Shown here: positions 31,697-41,604 of the stretch, piece after piece
Numbering within the stretch: the first letter of the stretch is position 1
Layout: each line of letters starts with the position of its first letter
Source: Bog-950 sp964615305
GTDB taxonomy: Bacteria; Bacteroidota; Bacteroidia; Chitinophagales; LD1
Assembly (NCBI GenBank): GCA_964615305.1
Contig: CAZTNA010000001.1
Coordinates: forward strand, 421,710 to 485,709
DNA: 64,000 nucleotides
Direction of reading: 5' to 3'
Notes under the pieces: model-generated
What the model saw: only the letters and a program-made list of their open reading frames with translations
Database searches by the model: none
Told to the model about the DNA's origin: nothing
Position numbers and translations under genes: made by a program

Positions 31697-34267
31697 TCAG
31701 AAATTGACAACGAGTTTTGCATTTATTCTTCTAGATGAAAGATAGTTGGGTACTGCATATTGAGTATTGCTGATATCGCGCACCCAGAGGTAAGAAACCG
31801 TATTGGTAATTCCGAAGATGTTGAACACTTCGAGCGAAAGCCAAACACTTTTTAGGCCTTGATTAAATCGGTTTTTGTTTTTTGCCCAAACCGGATTCCA
31901 AAGTTGACCGCTAAAGCCAATATCAACCCTTTTGTAACTCGGCATTTTTAGCACGTCTTTGTACTTATCGCGCCCCGGTGGTCCAAACGGTAAGCCGGTA
32001 CCAAACACCATGCTTAAGTGAACTTTTATGAATTTAAACTTTGGAATGTAGTCCTGAAAAAACATAGCAAAATTTACCAGCTGATCGGTAGGGCGTGGAA
32101 TATAACCCGGGTAGATAACAGCACTATCGGTAATGCGCGAAATATTGCGCTGGCTGTAAGCAATTTGTTTTCCTGTGCTATCGTAGTAAGCGGTGTATTT
32201 ATCTCCCAAAATATCTTCACGGGTGTTCATTATACTCATGCTAATCCAACTTTCGGCACCTTCTACTAATTCGCCATTTAGCCGTAAATCTATGCCGGTG
32301 GCATAACCCTTGGATAAGTTTTGCCCCATATAGCGAATCAGCACGTTGTCGTATTTATAAGGAACTAAATCCCACAGATACTTATAATATACTTCTGTAG
32401 TAAAACTGAAATTTCGTTTCCAGGCTTTAAATGCATAATTCATACCCAGCACTGCATGTAAGCTTTTCTGTGAGCGCAAATTGGTATTTACTTTTCCGTC
32501 CAGGTTTCGCATTTCTCGGTAAAAAGGTGGTTGATAATAGGTGCCTACTGCAGCGGTAAAAACCATGTCTGGTTTAATGTTGGGCTTATAACTGAGTTGG
32601 GCACGCGGTGTAATGATGAATTCTTTGTTTACGTCCCAATAAGAAAAGCGTACGCCATAGTTGAAAGTAACTTTTGCGCTATCGCCCATTTTCCAACTGT
32701 TTTGCACAAAACCCGAAATGCGATTTGATCGTAAATCAAAATGGCTTCGCAATACACCATCAATACCTATTCCTGTTTTTACGGGCATATAGTAGGTGTT
32801 GGTGTCAATAACAACCGGTGTATTAAAATCTGTAGTGTAGTTATATGAAAGTGAATGTCCGGCACTGTCTAAGCGTTTCCATTCATGCAACTTATCAGTA
32901 ATCGCTTCGCGTTTGTAGTCAAGCCCCCAACTTAACTCACTACGCGAGTTTTTTACATCCTTAAACCAACTGCCACGGGTGCCGGCATAATAAATATCTG
33001 TATTCAAATTGTTGCGCGCCCAATCGTGTAGGCCGCCAACACCCAGGTTGTATAGTACTTCACCAAAATTTTCTTTTCCTACATCACTTTCTACCTGGCT
33101 TAGATAATATTCTCCTAAAATGTCATAAGCTTCTTTTTCGCGGTTCATGTAATGTGAACCCAGTAATTTGAAACGGAGGTTGTCATTGGGCATATAGCTG
33201 AGCGAAACCCCGTTCATCAATGTTTGATATTGGTCGCTTTCCTGTCCATCGAAATATATAGTAAGCCGCTTTACATCGGTTAATAACCCGAAAGTTGTTT
33301 CACGGTTTACCGGTTTAAATACAAAACGATTTCGCGAGTAGTTGCTGATAAGTTCTAAACCAAATTTTTCGTTTTTGGTAGTGTAGGTTGCAAAAAGTTG
33401 TGCGTCTAAATAATTAGGGCTGTACTCGCCTTTTGTCTCCAGTGATTTTAAAACATATTGGCTTAGCCTCTGGCGTACGCCCACTAAAAATGTAAAACGT
33501 TTTGATTTGTCGCAGCCTTCCAGATGTCCGCCTACCCCCAACAAACTTCCGTAGATACTTCCAGCAAAATTTTTAGGCCGCTTGTAAGTTACATCGAGCA
33601 CAGAACTCATCTTATCGCCATAGCGGGCCTGAAAACCTCCGGAAGTAAACTTTACATTCCCCACTAAATTTCCATTTACAAAACTTAAACCTTCCTGCTG
33701 CCCATTGCGAATTAAAAAAGGACGATATACTTCGAAATCGTTAACGTAAACCAGATTCTCATCAAAATTTCCTCCGCGTACAGAATATGCCGATGACAAT
33801 TCGTTGGTTTTCGAAACACCCAAACCCTGAAACTGAAGGTTAGATTCAAAACTTTCGTTTACCGAAGCCAAAAAAGTTTGATTTTTTACTTCCACCGTAC
33901 TGGTAGTGCCATCTTTTCGTTCGCCTACAATATTTACCGTTTGCTTAGTATTTATTTTTTCCTGAACGGTAACGTGTATAGTTACAATCTCGTTTTCGCC
34001 TATTGTTAGTCGTCCGCGGTAAGGTTGAATATTTAACGATGAAAAGACTAGTGTTATTTTTTTATCGGCAGGCACCTTTAACTCAAACAAGCCGTTTTTA
34101 TCGGTAAGAGCTGTAAACTTTTGATCTTCTTCTACCACCACCGAAACAAAATCTACAGCCTTGCCAAGTGAATCTTTTACATCGCCCTTTACAATTCCTG
34201 TTTTTTGAGCTGAACAAAACAACGAGCAGAAAAGGAGTGATAAAATGAAAGTAAAATGGCGAAACAT
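31697..34267 (-). CDS. TonB-dependent outer-membrane receptor
   Basis: The ATG at 34267 gives 856 residues with a signal peptide (MFRHFTFILSLLFCSLFCSAQ). A carboxypeptidase regulatory-like (CarboxypepD_reg) domain follows at about 24-95, then the plug domain (ELSSAYSVRGGNFDENLVYV) and a 22-strand barrel ending in the C-terminal strand RRINAKLVVNF. It would import a ligand across the outer membrane driven by TonB-ExbBD. No SusD-like partner is adjacent, so it is not a classical Sus locus, and the ligand is unknown. The frame runs further upstream but without a signal. Confidence 0.93.
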   Translation of the reverse strand: MFRHFTFILSLLFCSLFCSAQKTGIVKGDVKDSLGKAVDFVSVVVEEDQKFTALTDKNGLFELKVPADKKITLVFSSLNIQPYRGRLTIGENEIVTIHVTVQEKINTKQTVNIVGERKDGTTSTVEVKNQTFLASVNESFESNLQFQGLGVSKTNELSSAYSVRGGNFDENLVYVNDFEVYRPFLIRNGQQEGLSFVNGNLVGNVKFTSGGFQARYGDKMSSVLDVTYKRPKNFAGSIYGSLLGVGGHLEGCDKSKRFTFLVGVRQRLSQYVLKSLETKGEYSPNYLDAQLFATYTTKNEKFGLELISNYSRNRFVFKPVNRETTFGLLTDVKRLTIYFDGQESDQYQTLMNGVSLSYMPNDNLRFKLLGSHYMNREKEAYDILGEYYLSQVESDVGKENFGEVLYNLGVGGLHDWARNNLNTDIYYAGTRGSWFKDVKNSRSELSWGLDYKREAITDKLHEWKRLDSAGHSLSYNYTTDFNTPVVIDTNTYYMPVKTGIGIDGVLRSHFDLRSNRISGFVQNSWKMGDSAKVTFNYGVRFSYWDVNKEFIITPRAQLSYKPNIKPDMVFTAAVGTYYQPPFYREMRNLDGKVNTNLRSQKSLHAVLGMNYAFKAWKRNFSFTTEVYYKYLWDLVPYKYDNVLIRYMGQNLSKGYATGIDLRLNGELVEGAESWISMSIMNTREDILGDKYTAYYDSTGKQIAYSQRNISRITDSAVIYPGYIPRPTDQLVNFAMFFQDYIPKFKFIKVHLSMVFGTGLPFGPPGRDKYKDVLKMPSYKRVDIGFSGQLWNPVWAKNKNRFNQGLKSVWLSLEVFNIFGITNTVSYLWVRDISNTQYAVPNYLSSRRINAKLVVNF

Positions 34268-34355
34268 CAGCTGGCTAAACGGCAACAGGAAAACTTTATT
34301 TTGTATGCCGTGAAAATAAATAAGCAAATGAGAGAGTATAGAAATAGGATTTCTA

Positions 34356-35333
34356 CTACTTGTAAGTAACACTTTTTGCCGCTTCAACTACTTGGGCAAT
34401 AGAAGGCATGTAGGCTTCTACTAAGTTTGGAGCATAATGCATACTGGCATCGGCTCCACAAACCCTGCGAATAGGCGCATCTAAATAATCAAAAGCATAT
34501 CGCTGCACTTGAAAAGTAATTTCACTGGCTATAGATGTAAATGGCCAGCTTTCGTCTATAATAATTAGCCGGTTAGTTTTCTTTACAGAACGGATAATTG
34601 TTTCTGCATCTAGCGGGCGAATAGTCATTAAGTCAATTACTTCTGCACTTACGCCTTCTTTCTCTAACTCTTCAGCAGCTTTCAACGCTATTTTCATCAT
34701 CTTGTTATAAGAAACCAAAGTAACATCGGTACCTTCGCGCTTAACAGCACACTTCCCAATTGGTAAAATGTAGTCTTCCTCAGGCACTTCGCCAAGGTCG
34801 CTGTACATTACTTCGCTTTCCATAAACATTACCGGGTCATTATCGCGAATGGCAGCTTTCAATAACCCTTTCGCATCATAAGGGTTCGATGGCGAAACAA
34901 CTTTTAAACCCGGTACACTTGCCAGCATATTGGTAAGCATTTGCGAATGTTGTGCCCCTAGCTGTCCGGCAGCGCCTTGCGGCCCCCTGAAAACAATAGG
35001 GTTGCCAAATTCACCCGCACTCATTGAAAGCATTTTGGCAGATCCGTTAATAATTTGGTCAAAAGCTAGAATGGCAAAATTCCAGGTCATAAATTCTACT
35101 ATAGGACGTGTGCCGTTCATGGCTGCTCCTACGGCTATGCCGGCAAATCCCAACTCAGCTATGGGGGTGTCAATAACACGTTTTGGTCCAAATTCAGCTA
35201 ACATTCCCTGGCTTACTTTATAGGCACCATCGTATTCGGCTACTTCTTCGCCCATTAAAAATACTGATGGATCTCTGCGCATTTCTTCGCTCATAGCTTC
35301 ACGCAATGCTTCTCTGAACCGTATTTTTCTCAT
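34356..35333 (-). CDS. pdhB: Pyruvate dehydrogenase E1 component subunit beta
   Basis: The 325-residue protein is the thiamine diphosphate-binding beta chain of an E1 alpha-ketoacid dehydrogenase, with MGEEVAEYDGAYKVSQGM, IVEFMTWNFAILAFDQI and RGPQGAAGQLGAQHSQM. With an alpha chain it decarboxylates pyruvate and passes the acetyl group to lipoyl-E2. The alpha subunit and E2 are not adjacent, which is common in this phylum. A 7-bp inverted repeat lies about 35 bp upstream of its ATG. Confidence 0.94.
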   Translation of the reverse strand: MRKIRFREALREAMSEEMRRDPSVFLMGEEVAEYDGAYKVSQGMLAEFGPKRVIDTPIAELGFAGIAVGAAMNGTRPIVEFMTWNFAILAFDQIINGSAKMLSMSAGEFGNPIVFRGPQGAAGQLGAQHSQMLTNMLASVPGLKVVSPSNPYDAKGLLKAAIRDNDPVMFMESEVMYSDLGEVPEEDYILPIGKCAVKREGTDVTLVSYNKMMKIALKAAEELEKEGVSAEVIDLMTIRPLDAETIIRSVKKTNRLIIIDESWPFTSIASEITFQVQRYAFDYLDAPIRRVCGADASMHYAPNLVEAYMPSIAQVVEAAKSVTYK

Positions 35334-35367
35334 GCTTAATTTTTATTGATACAATGGTAAAACAATA

Positions 35368-35387
35368 ATCAACTAAATGTAGTTGAT
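35368..35387. repeat. Inverted repeat upstream of pdhB
   Basis: ATCAACT, six bases, then AGTTGAT form a perfect 7-bp dyad 35 bp upstream of the pdhB ATG. It could be an operator for pdhB or part of a plus-strand hairpin, since GTTTTT follows. Confidence 0.4.
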
Positions 35388-35444
35388 GTTTTTCATAGAG
35401 CAGAAATTGTAGGGCGTGAAATTACCCCCTGTTTCTGACCGTTA

Positions 35445-35477
35445 CCCACCGGCTGCTGCTGCCGGTGGGCGCTTTTT
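35445..35477 (+). terminator. Strong hairpin in the leader of the M1 peptidase gene
   Basis: CCCACCGGC and GCCGGTGGG form a perfect 9-bp GC-rich stem with a 7-base loop, followed by CGCTTTTT. It points along the plus strand, 45 bp before the peptidase ATG, yet no plus-strand gene lies upstream for 4 kb. It may be an attenuator in the peptidase leader, the end of an unseen small transcript, or a terminator for antisense transcription. Confidence 0.65.
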
Positions 35478-35522
35478 CATAATTGACTAAATACAATTTC
35501 TTTACACCACTAATAATTACTG

Positions 35523-37997
35523 ATGGGGAAAGTACGTACTCGACTTTTGTTGCTTGTGTTTACATTGCAGTTGGCTGTGCCCAGGTTTCTGTTCGCTACC
35601 ACAGAAGACACTTCTATTTGTTATCTGCGAGATAATGATGGTAGAATAAGAGAGCATAATGTTGATTTCATAAACATGGATCTTACTTTAAAGTTTGATA
35701 CCAGGTTAAAGAAGGTGATAGGAAATGTGAAGTATGACTTTAAGCCTATTCAATTTGTTACCGACACACTTTTTTTGAACGCTCCGGAAATTAATATCAG
35801 CAAAGTATTGCTGAACGGATTACCAACCCTGTTTGCTGCTGATAGCAATGGATTAACCATCCGTTTTGCAAAATCTCTTGATTGGAACAAACAGTACAAG
35901 TTAGAAGTTGTGTATGAAGCCACTCCGAACCGTGGACTTTACTTTATAGGTTGGGACGTAGCCGCTTTTGATAAGTCGAAACTAAACGAGCGATTTTATA
36001 CACGCCAACAGATTTGGACACAAGGCCAGGGCATAGACAACCGGCACTGGATACCTTGTTATGATGATGTAAATGATAAAATGCTTGTACAAACCACCAT
36101 TACTTTCGACTCTGCTTATACCGTCATATCAAACGGAGAATTAAAATCAAAAGCAATTAATAAAGACGGAACCGCAACTTGGAAGTATGCTATGAATAAA
36201 CCCATGGTGCCTTATCTGATTATGTTGGCTATTGATAAGTACGACTACAAAGATTTCCGAAGTAAAAACGGTATGGTTAGCCGTCAGTACTATTACCGAG
36301 GTTTTCCCGAAACTGTAGCCCCAACCTATGCTTACAGTGCTGAAATGATGGATTGGTTGGTTTCAGAATTAGAAGTGCCCTACCCTTGGAAAGTTTATAG
36401 CAATACTCCTGTGCAGGATTTTATGTACGGGGCCATGGAAAACACAACAGCAACAATTTTTGGCGATTTTTCGTTGTGTGATGCGCGTATGTACCTCGAT
36501 AGATGGTATCTGGGCACCAATGCACATGAACTAACACACCAATGGTTTGGCGACTACATCACCGAGTACAGCGGAACTCACCACTGGCTTCACGAGAGTT
36601 TTGCAACTTACTACGCAAAACAATTTGTGCGCAAAGCCTTAGGTGAAGATAAGTACGAGTGGGAAAAACGGAACGAGCAAAATCAGGCAATAAGTGCAGA
36701 TAAAGGCAACCGTTTTCCGGTAGCACACACCCACGGTGGTTCTTCGCGACATTACCCCAAAGGCAGTGCAGTCATTGATATGATTCGTTATGTAGTGGGC
36801 GATTCGGTGTATAAAAAGTCAGTAACGGCATACTTAAAAAAACACGCCTATGCTAATGTTGTAAGCGATGATTTTAAACGCACTTTCATGGAAACTGCCG
36901 GTGTAAACCTCGATTGGTTTTTTGATCAGTGGATTTACAGAGCAGGTTTCCCGAGGTATGAAGTAACAACCGAGAGATTTAGTCAACGCATAGGTTTTTA
37001 TGTAGCACAAGTACAAGATACCGATGAGTTAACCTCGTATTTTAAAATGCCGCTTGTTTTCGAAGTTCATTTTACTGACGGTTCTAAAGTAGCCGATAGA
37101 TTTTGGCTAAGCCGGGCTAACGACACGGTGTATCTTCCTATTCCCGTAGGTAAAGAAATAGCATTTACTCTTTTTGATCCGGCATCAAATGTTTTAAAAG
37201 AAGTCAACTTTCCCAAGTCTTACAAAGAACTGGCGGCTCAGGCAGAATATGCGCCACACATCATTGACAGATACGATGCGCTCGTTGCCCTGCGCGATTC
37301 GGTCTCTACGGCAAAAGATAACCTGTTGAACAAACTGTTTAACGCCAATGGATTTTATGCTTTACAAGACGAAATTTTATTGCAACTATCCAAGACTACC
37401 AACAATGCTTTTGCTTCAATAATTAAACAGGCGCTGCAAAGCAAAGATGCGGCTATCCGAAAAAGCGCCATTGAAAACATAATTGAGTTGCCAGATGATG
37501 TGTTGCCGGTTGCAGAGAAAATACTTGCTGACTCTTCGTACATAAATATTGAAAACATGCTACGTAAACTTTGTCTTAATTTTCCGGACAAGAAGCAGCA
37601 GTATTTAGAGCTAACGAAAGATATTGTTGGGCTTAACTATAATGTGCGCGTGCTATGGCTCGAGTTACAGTGTCAGGACTTAGACAAAACTGCTTTAGCC
37701 GATAATGTTTTTATTAAACAGTTAGCTGAACTTGCATCAAACAGGTACGAGTTTCGTACGCGTGTGCGGGCTTTCGAAGCGTTAGAGCGTATTGGCTATT
37801 GCGATGAAGCAGTAGTAAACTACTTGCTGAACGCGGCCGTTTATACTAACGGACGTTTGGCAAATCCGGCTGCGAAATGTTTACGTTCGTTTATTCGCAA
37901 AGGCAACTACGAGCAAATGATTATGGGCATTTATTCGTTAGGAGCCTGGAGCGAACACGATAGACGGATAATAGATGCAATATTTGCTCGTAAGTAA
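35523..37997 (+). CDS. M1 family metallo-aminopeptidase, secreted
   Basis: The 824-residue protein begins with a signal peptide (MGKVRTRLLLLVFTLQLAV). It has the M1 layout: N-terminal beta-saddle, catalytic domain with GAMEN (303-307) and the zinc motif HELTH (335-339) plus Glu358, and a helical C-terminal part (about 590-824) with repeat-like helices. It should trim N-terminal residues from peptides in the periplasm or at the surface. The sdaA start is within 14 bp of its stop. The strong hairpin upstream may regulate it. Confidence 0.93.
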   Translation: MGKVRTRLLLLVFTLQLAVPRFLFATTEDTSICYLRDNDGRIREHNVDFINMDLTLKFDTRLKKVIGNVKYDFKPIQFVTDTLFLNAPEINISKVLLNGLPTLFAADSNGLTIRFAKSLDWNKQYKLEVVYEATPNRGLYFIGWDVAAFDKSKLNERFYTRQQIWTQGQGIDNRHWIPCYDDVNDKMLVQTTITFDSAYTVISNGELKSKAINKDGTATWKYAMNKPMVPYLIMLAIDKYDYKDFRSKNGMVSRQYYYRGFPETVAPTYAYSAEMMDWLVSELEVPYPWKVYSNTPVQDFMYGAMENTTATIFGDFSLCDARMYLDRWYLGTNAHELTHQWFGDYITEYSGTHHWLHESFATYYAKQFVRKALGEDKYEWEKRNEQNQAISADKGNRFPVAHTHGGSSRHYPKGSAVIDMIRYVVGDSVYKKSVTAYLKKHAYANVVSDDFKRTFMETAGVNLDWFFDQWIYRAGFPRYEVTTERFSQRIGFYVAQVQDTDELTSYFKMPLVFEVHFTDGSKVADRFWLSRANDTVYLPIPVGKEIAFTLFDPASNVLKEVNFPKSYKELAAQAEYAPHIIDRYDALVALRDSVSTAKDNLLNKLFNANGFYALQDEILLQLSKTTNNAFASIIKQALQSKDAAIRKSAIENIIELPDDVLPVAEKILADSSYINIENMLRKLCLNFPDKKQQYLELTKDIVGLNYNVRVLWLELQCQDLDKTALADNVFIKQLAELASNRYEFRTRVRAFEALERIGYCDEAVVNYLLNAAVYTNGRLANPAAKCLRSFIRKGNYEQMIMGIYSLGAWSEHDRRIIDAIFARK

Positions 37998-38010
37998 CAT
38001 GCACAAAATC

Positions 38011-39438
38011 ATGACAAGAGAATCTATCAGCGTTTTCGACATTTTTAAAATAGGAATAGGCCCTAGTAGTTCGCACACGCTTGGACCTTGGCGGGCCGCA
38101 GAAAGATTTTTGAAAGAAATTTCTACCCGTATTTCTCTTGAGAACATTGCTTCAATAAAAATTTACCTCTATGGTTCTTTAGCTAAAACCGGTAAAGGCC
38201 ACGGAACAGATGTGGCCATTTTACTCGGCTTATGTGGCGAAGACCCGGTTACATTCAACCCCACTTTACTACGGTCAACTGTTGCCGGTATTAAAGCCGA
38301 AAGGAAAATCAACTTACTTAAAACTCATGTAGTAACCTTCAACTTTGACGAGGATTTAATTTTTCTAAAATCAGAATCATTGCCTTTTCACCCAAATGGT
38401 ATAAAATTTTCTGCCACCACAACAAACGGTGATACTGCGGACGAAATTTTCTATTCCATTGGAGGGGGCTTTGTAGTGAAGGAAGGGGAGAACATGGCAG
38501 GTAAAAAACAAGTATCACTAAAGTACGATGTGCATGATGCCGATGAACTGTTGCAGAATTGTATGCGAGCCGGCTTGAGCATAGCTCAACTAGTTATGGA
38601 AAACGAAAAAGCCTGGCGAAGCGAAAAAGCTACAGTAGAAGGAGTAATGAAACTTTGGTGTGTAATGCAAGAGTGTATTTACCGGGGTTGTTATAATTCA
38701 GGCATTTTACCGGGCGGCTTAAACGTAGCCCGCAGAGCAGCAAAAATGAACACGCAATTGCTGCAAGGCAAACAACCAAAAAGTTTTACCGAGTGGACAG
38801 AAGCAATTAGGGCATCCGATAAATCGTTTACTACAATTATGAATTGGATAAGCTGTTTTGCGCTGGCTGTAAACGAAGAGAACGCTTCATACGGCAGAGT
38901 GGTTACAGCACCTACCAATGGCGCGGCAGGAGTTATACCCGCTGTACTCATGTATAGCAGTTTGTTTGCGGGTTATTCATCAGAAAAAAAGATTGTGGAG
39001 TTTGTTCTTACTGCTGCTGAGTTGGGTTCACTGTTTAAAAAGGGGTCAACTATTTCGGCAGCTATGGGAGGGTGTCAGGCAGAAATTGGTGTGTCGAGCG
39101 CAATGGCAGCAGGTGCGCTTACTGCCTGTGCCGGTGGTAGCACCGCTCAGATATTGCAGGCAGCCGAAATTGCTATGGAGCATCATTTGGGTATGACCTG
39201 TGACCCTATTGGCGGCTTAGTGCAAATTCCTTGTATAGAACGCAATACGATGGGAGCCATCAAAGCTATTACAGCATCTCAACTTGCTTTGCAGGCCGAT
39301 GCCGACTTAATGAAAGTGAGTTTAGATAATGTAATAAAAACAATGTGGGAAACCGCCAAGGACATGAACACAAAGTATAAAGAAACTGCTGATGGCGGAT
39401 TGGCTACCAATATCTCTATCAACTTGCCTGAGTGCTGA
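38011..39438 (+). CDS. sdaA: L-serine ammonia-lyase, iron-sulfur type, single chain
   Basis: From ATG 38011 (alternative 37999) the protein has 475 residues, close to the E. coli enzyme. It contains the N-terminal beta domain with GPSSSHTLGPWRAAE and the catalytic domain with three conserved cysteines (GGCQAE, MTCDPIGG, QIPCIERN) that hold the [4Fe-4S] cluster. It deaminates L-serine to pyruvate and ammonia. It converges on the OmpA/PD40 gene with a gap of 3 bp. Confidence 0.95.
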   Translation: MTRESISVFDIFKIGIGPSSSHTLGPWRAAERFLKEISTRISLENIASIKIYLYGSLAKTGKGHGTDVAILLGLCGEDPVTFNPTLLRSTVAGIKAERKINLLKTHVVTFNFDEDLIFLKSESLPFHPNGIKFSATTTNGDTADEIFYSIGGGFVVKEGENMAGKKQVSLKYDVHDADELLQNCMRAGLSIAQLVMENEKAWRSEKATVEGVMKLWCVMQECIYRGCYNSGILPGGLNVARRAAKMNTQLLQGKQPKSFTEWTEAIRASDKSFTTIMNWISCFALAVNEENASYGRVVTAPTNGAAGVIPAVLMYSSLFAGYSSEKKIVEFVLTAAELGSLFKKGSTISAAMGGCQAEIGVSSAMAAGALTACAGGSTAQILQAAEIAMEHHLGMTCDPIGGLVQIPCIERNTMGAIKAITASQLALQADADLMKVSLDNVIKTMWETAKDMNTKYKETADGGLATNISINLPEC

Positions 39439-39441
39439 CGG

Positions 39442-41352
39442 CTATATGCCCGTTACAATAAATTCTGTTCTCCTGTTTTTGGCTTTTCCATCTGCCGTAG
39501 TATTGTCGGCTATGGGTTTACTAGATGAGTAGCCTTTATAGCTTATTCTATCAGCAGCAATACCTTTAGACGTAAGGGCATGGTAAACACTTTTAGCGCG
39601 GTTTTCAGAAAGTGTTTTATTCTTCTCTTCGCTTCCGCTGTTATCGGTATGTCCTCCTATTTCAATTTTTAAGGTGGGATTTTTATTCATCAATTTAGCT
39701 ACTACATCTAACTCAGTATTCGATTCGGTTTTTAAATCAAATTTCTCCGGATCAAAAAACAAGTTGTGAAGTACAACTTTTTCGCCCACCTTAATTTTGT
39801 TGAGAGGAATATCTACCACGTAAGGCTCGCCTTCCTTCACTTCTTTCAATGAAATGTGTTTCGAGAAAAACAGGTACCCGTCTTTCAACACTTCTACAGC
39901 ATAGTTTTTACCCGATGGAAGTGTAGATAAAAACATACCGTTTACTTTGTCAGAAGTAGCAGAGGTAAAAAGATGGCCGGTTTCTAAATCATAAATCTGA
40001 ATACTTGCTGCTATCACATCACGGGTTTCGTTGTCAAACACATTCCCTTTTATGTAAGAGGTAAAACCTGGGCGCAGGTTAGCAGGCATGCTAAACGAAT
40101 AAATATCCATTTGCCCCCGGGTATCTTTTTGTTCGCTTGCAAAGTATGCGGTAGCACCATCGGCTGTAACAAAAATTCCTAACTCATCACCGGCAGTGTT
40201 TATAGGGTAACCTAAGTTTTGCGGCTTCCCAAATGTGCCGTCTGCTTGTCGGTAGCTCACATAAATATCGTACCCCCCCATTCCCGGTAAACCATCACTC
40301 GAAAAATAAAGAGTGCCACCATCGGGGTGTAAATAGGGTCGCATTTCATTGAACTGAGTGTTAATGTTTCTTCCCAAATTTTGTGGTTCGCTCCACGAGC
40401 CATCGTCTTTCAATAACGAAATCCAGATGTCGCTTCCGCCTTCGCCTGTCGCTTTTACACCGGAGAAATAAAGAGCGCGTCCATCGGCACTAATACAAGG
40501 TTGAGTTTCGTAACCCGGTGTATTAATAGGCGAACCCATATTGTTGGGGCGCTCCCAACGGTCACCCACTCTGCGGCTCATGTATATGTCTGCTCGGCCA
40601 ATACCATCGGGCCGGTCGGCACTGGTAAAAAACAAGTACTTGCCGCTTGGCGAAATGCTTTGTGCCCCTTCAATGTACTGTTCCGTGTTTATAGCTTCAC
40701 CAATGCTATGAGCCTGTGCAAACCCGGCACTGGTTTGTAAACTCATATAAATATCTTCATCCTGATACCTCCCTTGACCCGTGTGGCGGGTAAAGCACAA
40801 ATACTTGCCATCTGCCGTGAGTGAGGGCATGCTCTCATCATCGGCAGTATTAATGCCATCACCCAAATTTATAGGTGTAAAGTCAACAGGGTTTTTTACA
40901 GCTTCCACGGCAAAATCGCAGTCGAGTAAAAATTTCTCAGCTTTTAATCTCTGCTCTGCTGCTTTCTTTTCTGTATTTAAAAACAACTGCAAATGGGTTT
41001 TAGCAGCAGCGTAATCTGCTTTATGCATGAGGCAGCGCGCAATATGAAAGTCAATATCGGGCATATAGTTGGCTTGCAGCAATTTTACTTTTTCAAATGC
41101 CTTTTGTGCCTCGCTATGGTTGTTCAGATACTCTAAATTTATTTGCCCGATTAAAGCCCACGCATCAATAAAATTGTCTTTTTCTTTTGTGGCTTCGTGT
41201 AACAGCGAATCGGCTAGCCAGAGCTTACCAAAAGCATAATCGTGGTCAGCACGGTCAAAAAGTTCTTTCGCTTTGCCTTTTGCATTGTCTTTGGTAGTAA
41301 CCTGTGCCAATGAAATACAAGGTATAAGTAGTAGTAAAATAACTTTATTCAT
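39442..41352 (-). CDS. OmpA family lipid-independent outer-membrane protein with TPR and PD40 repeats
   Basis: The ATG at 41352 gives 636 residues with a signal peptide (MNKVILLLLIPCISLAQ); the frame runs upstream to 41538 but without a signal. After two TPR-like repeats (about 30-140) come several PD40/WD40-like beta-propeller blades (repeats of the type SADGKYLCFTRHTG and SPSGKYLFFTSADRPDG), a carboxypeptidase regulatory-like segment, and a C-terminal OmpA-like domain (EIGGHTDNSGSEEKN) that binds peptidoglycan. Proteins of this build are often type IX secretion or gliding components of the PorE/SprE kind, but that link is inferred. Confidence 0.88.
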   Translation of the reverse strand: MNKVILLLLIPCISLAQVTTKDNAKGKAKELFDRADHDYAFGKLWLADSLLHEATKEKDNFIDAWALIGQINLEYLNNHSEAQKAFEKVKLLQANYMPDIDFHIARCLMHKADYAAAKTHLQLFLNTEKKAAEQRLKAEKFLLDCDFAVEAVKNPVDFTPINLGDGINTADDESMPSLTADGKYLCFTRHTGQGRYQDEDIYMSLQTSAGFAQAHSIGEAINTEQYIEGAQSISPSGKYLFFTSADRPDGIGRADIYMSRRVGDRWERPNNMGSPINTPGYETQPCISADGRALYFSGVKATGEGGSDIWISLLKDDGSWSEPQNLGRNINTQFNEMRPYLHPDGGTLYFSSDGLPGMGGYDIYVSYRQADGTFGKPQNLGYPINTAGDELGIFVTADGATAYFASEQKDTRGQMDIYSFSMPANLRPGFTSYIKGNVFDNETRDVIAASIQIYDLETGHLFTSATSDKVNGMFLSTLPSGKNYAVEVLKDGYLFFSKHISLKEVKEGEPYVVDIPLNKIKVGEKVVLHNLFFDPEKFDLKTESNTELDVVAKLMNKNPTLKIEIGGHTDNSGSEEKNKTLSENRAKSVYHALTSKGIAADRISYKGYSSSKPIADNTTADGKAKNRRTEFIVTGI

Positions 41353-41604
41353 GTACGGAAATTTCGTTGGTGTTGTTAAGTGCGCTACGCTTAGTTGGGC
41401 GAAGTGTTTTTCACCGGCATATTCGACAAGTTCAGGTAGCATTCGTTCGTTTAAAACAAATGTAACAACCATGCCAACCCTGCATATTTGGCTTTTACAC
41501 AACAAATGTGGAAGGGTACCACTGAAAGGGCGGTGCAAGTATTTAACAGAAATTTGTTTCTGGTGTTTTTTTCGCTTTGTTTTACAAGAGTTAAAATGAA
41601 CTAA

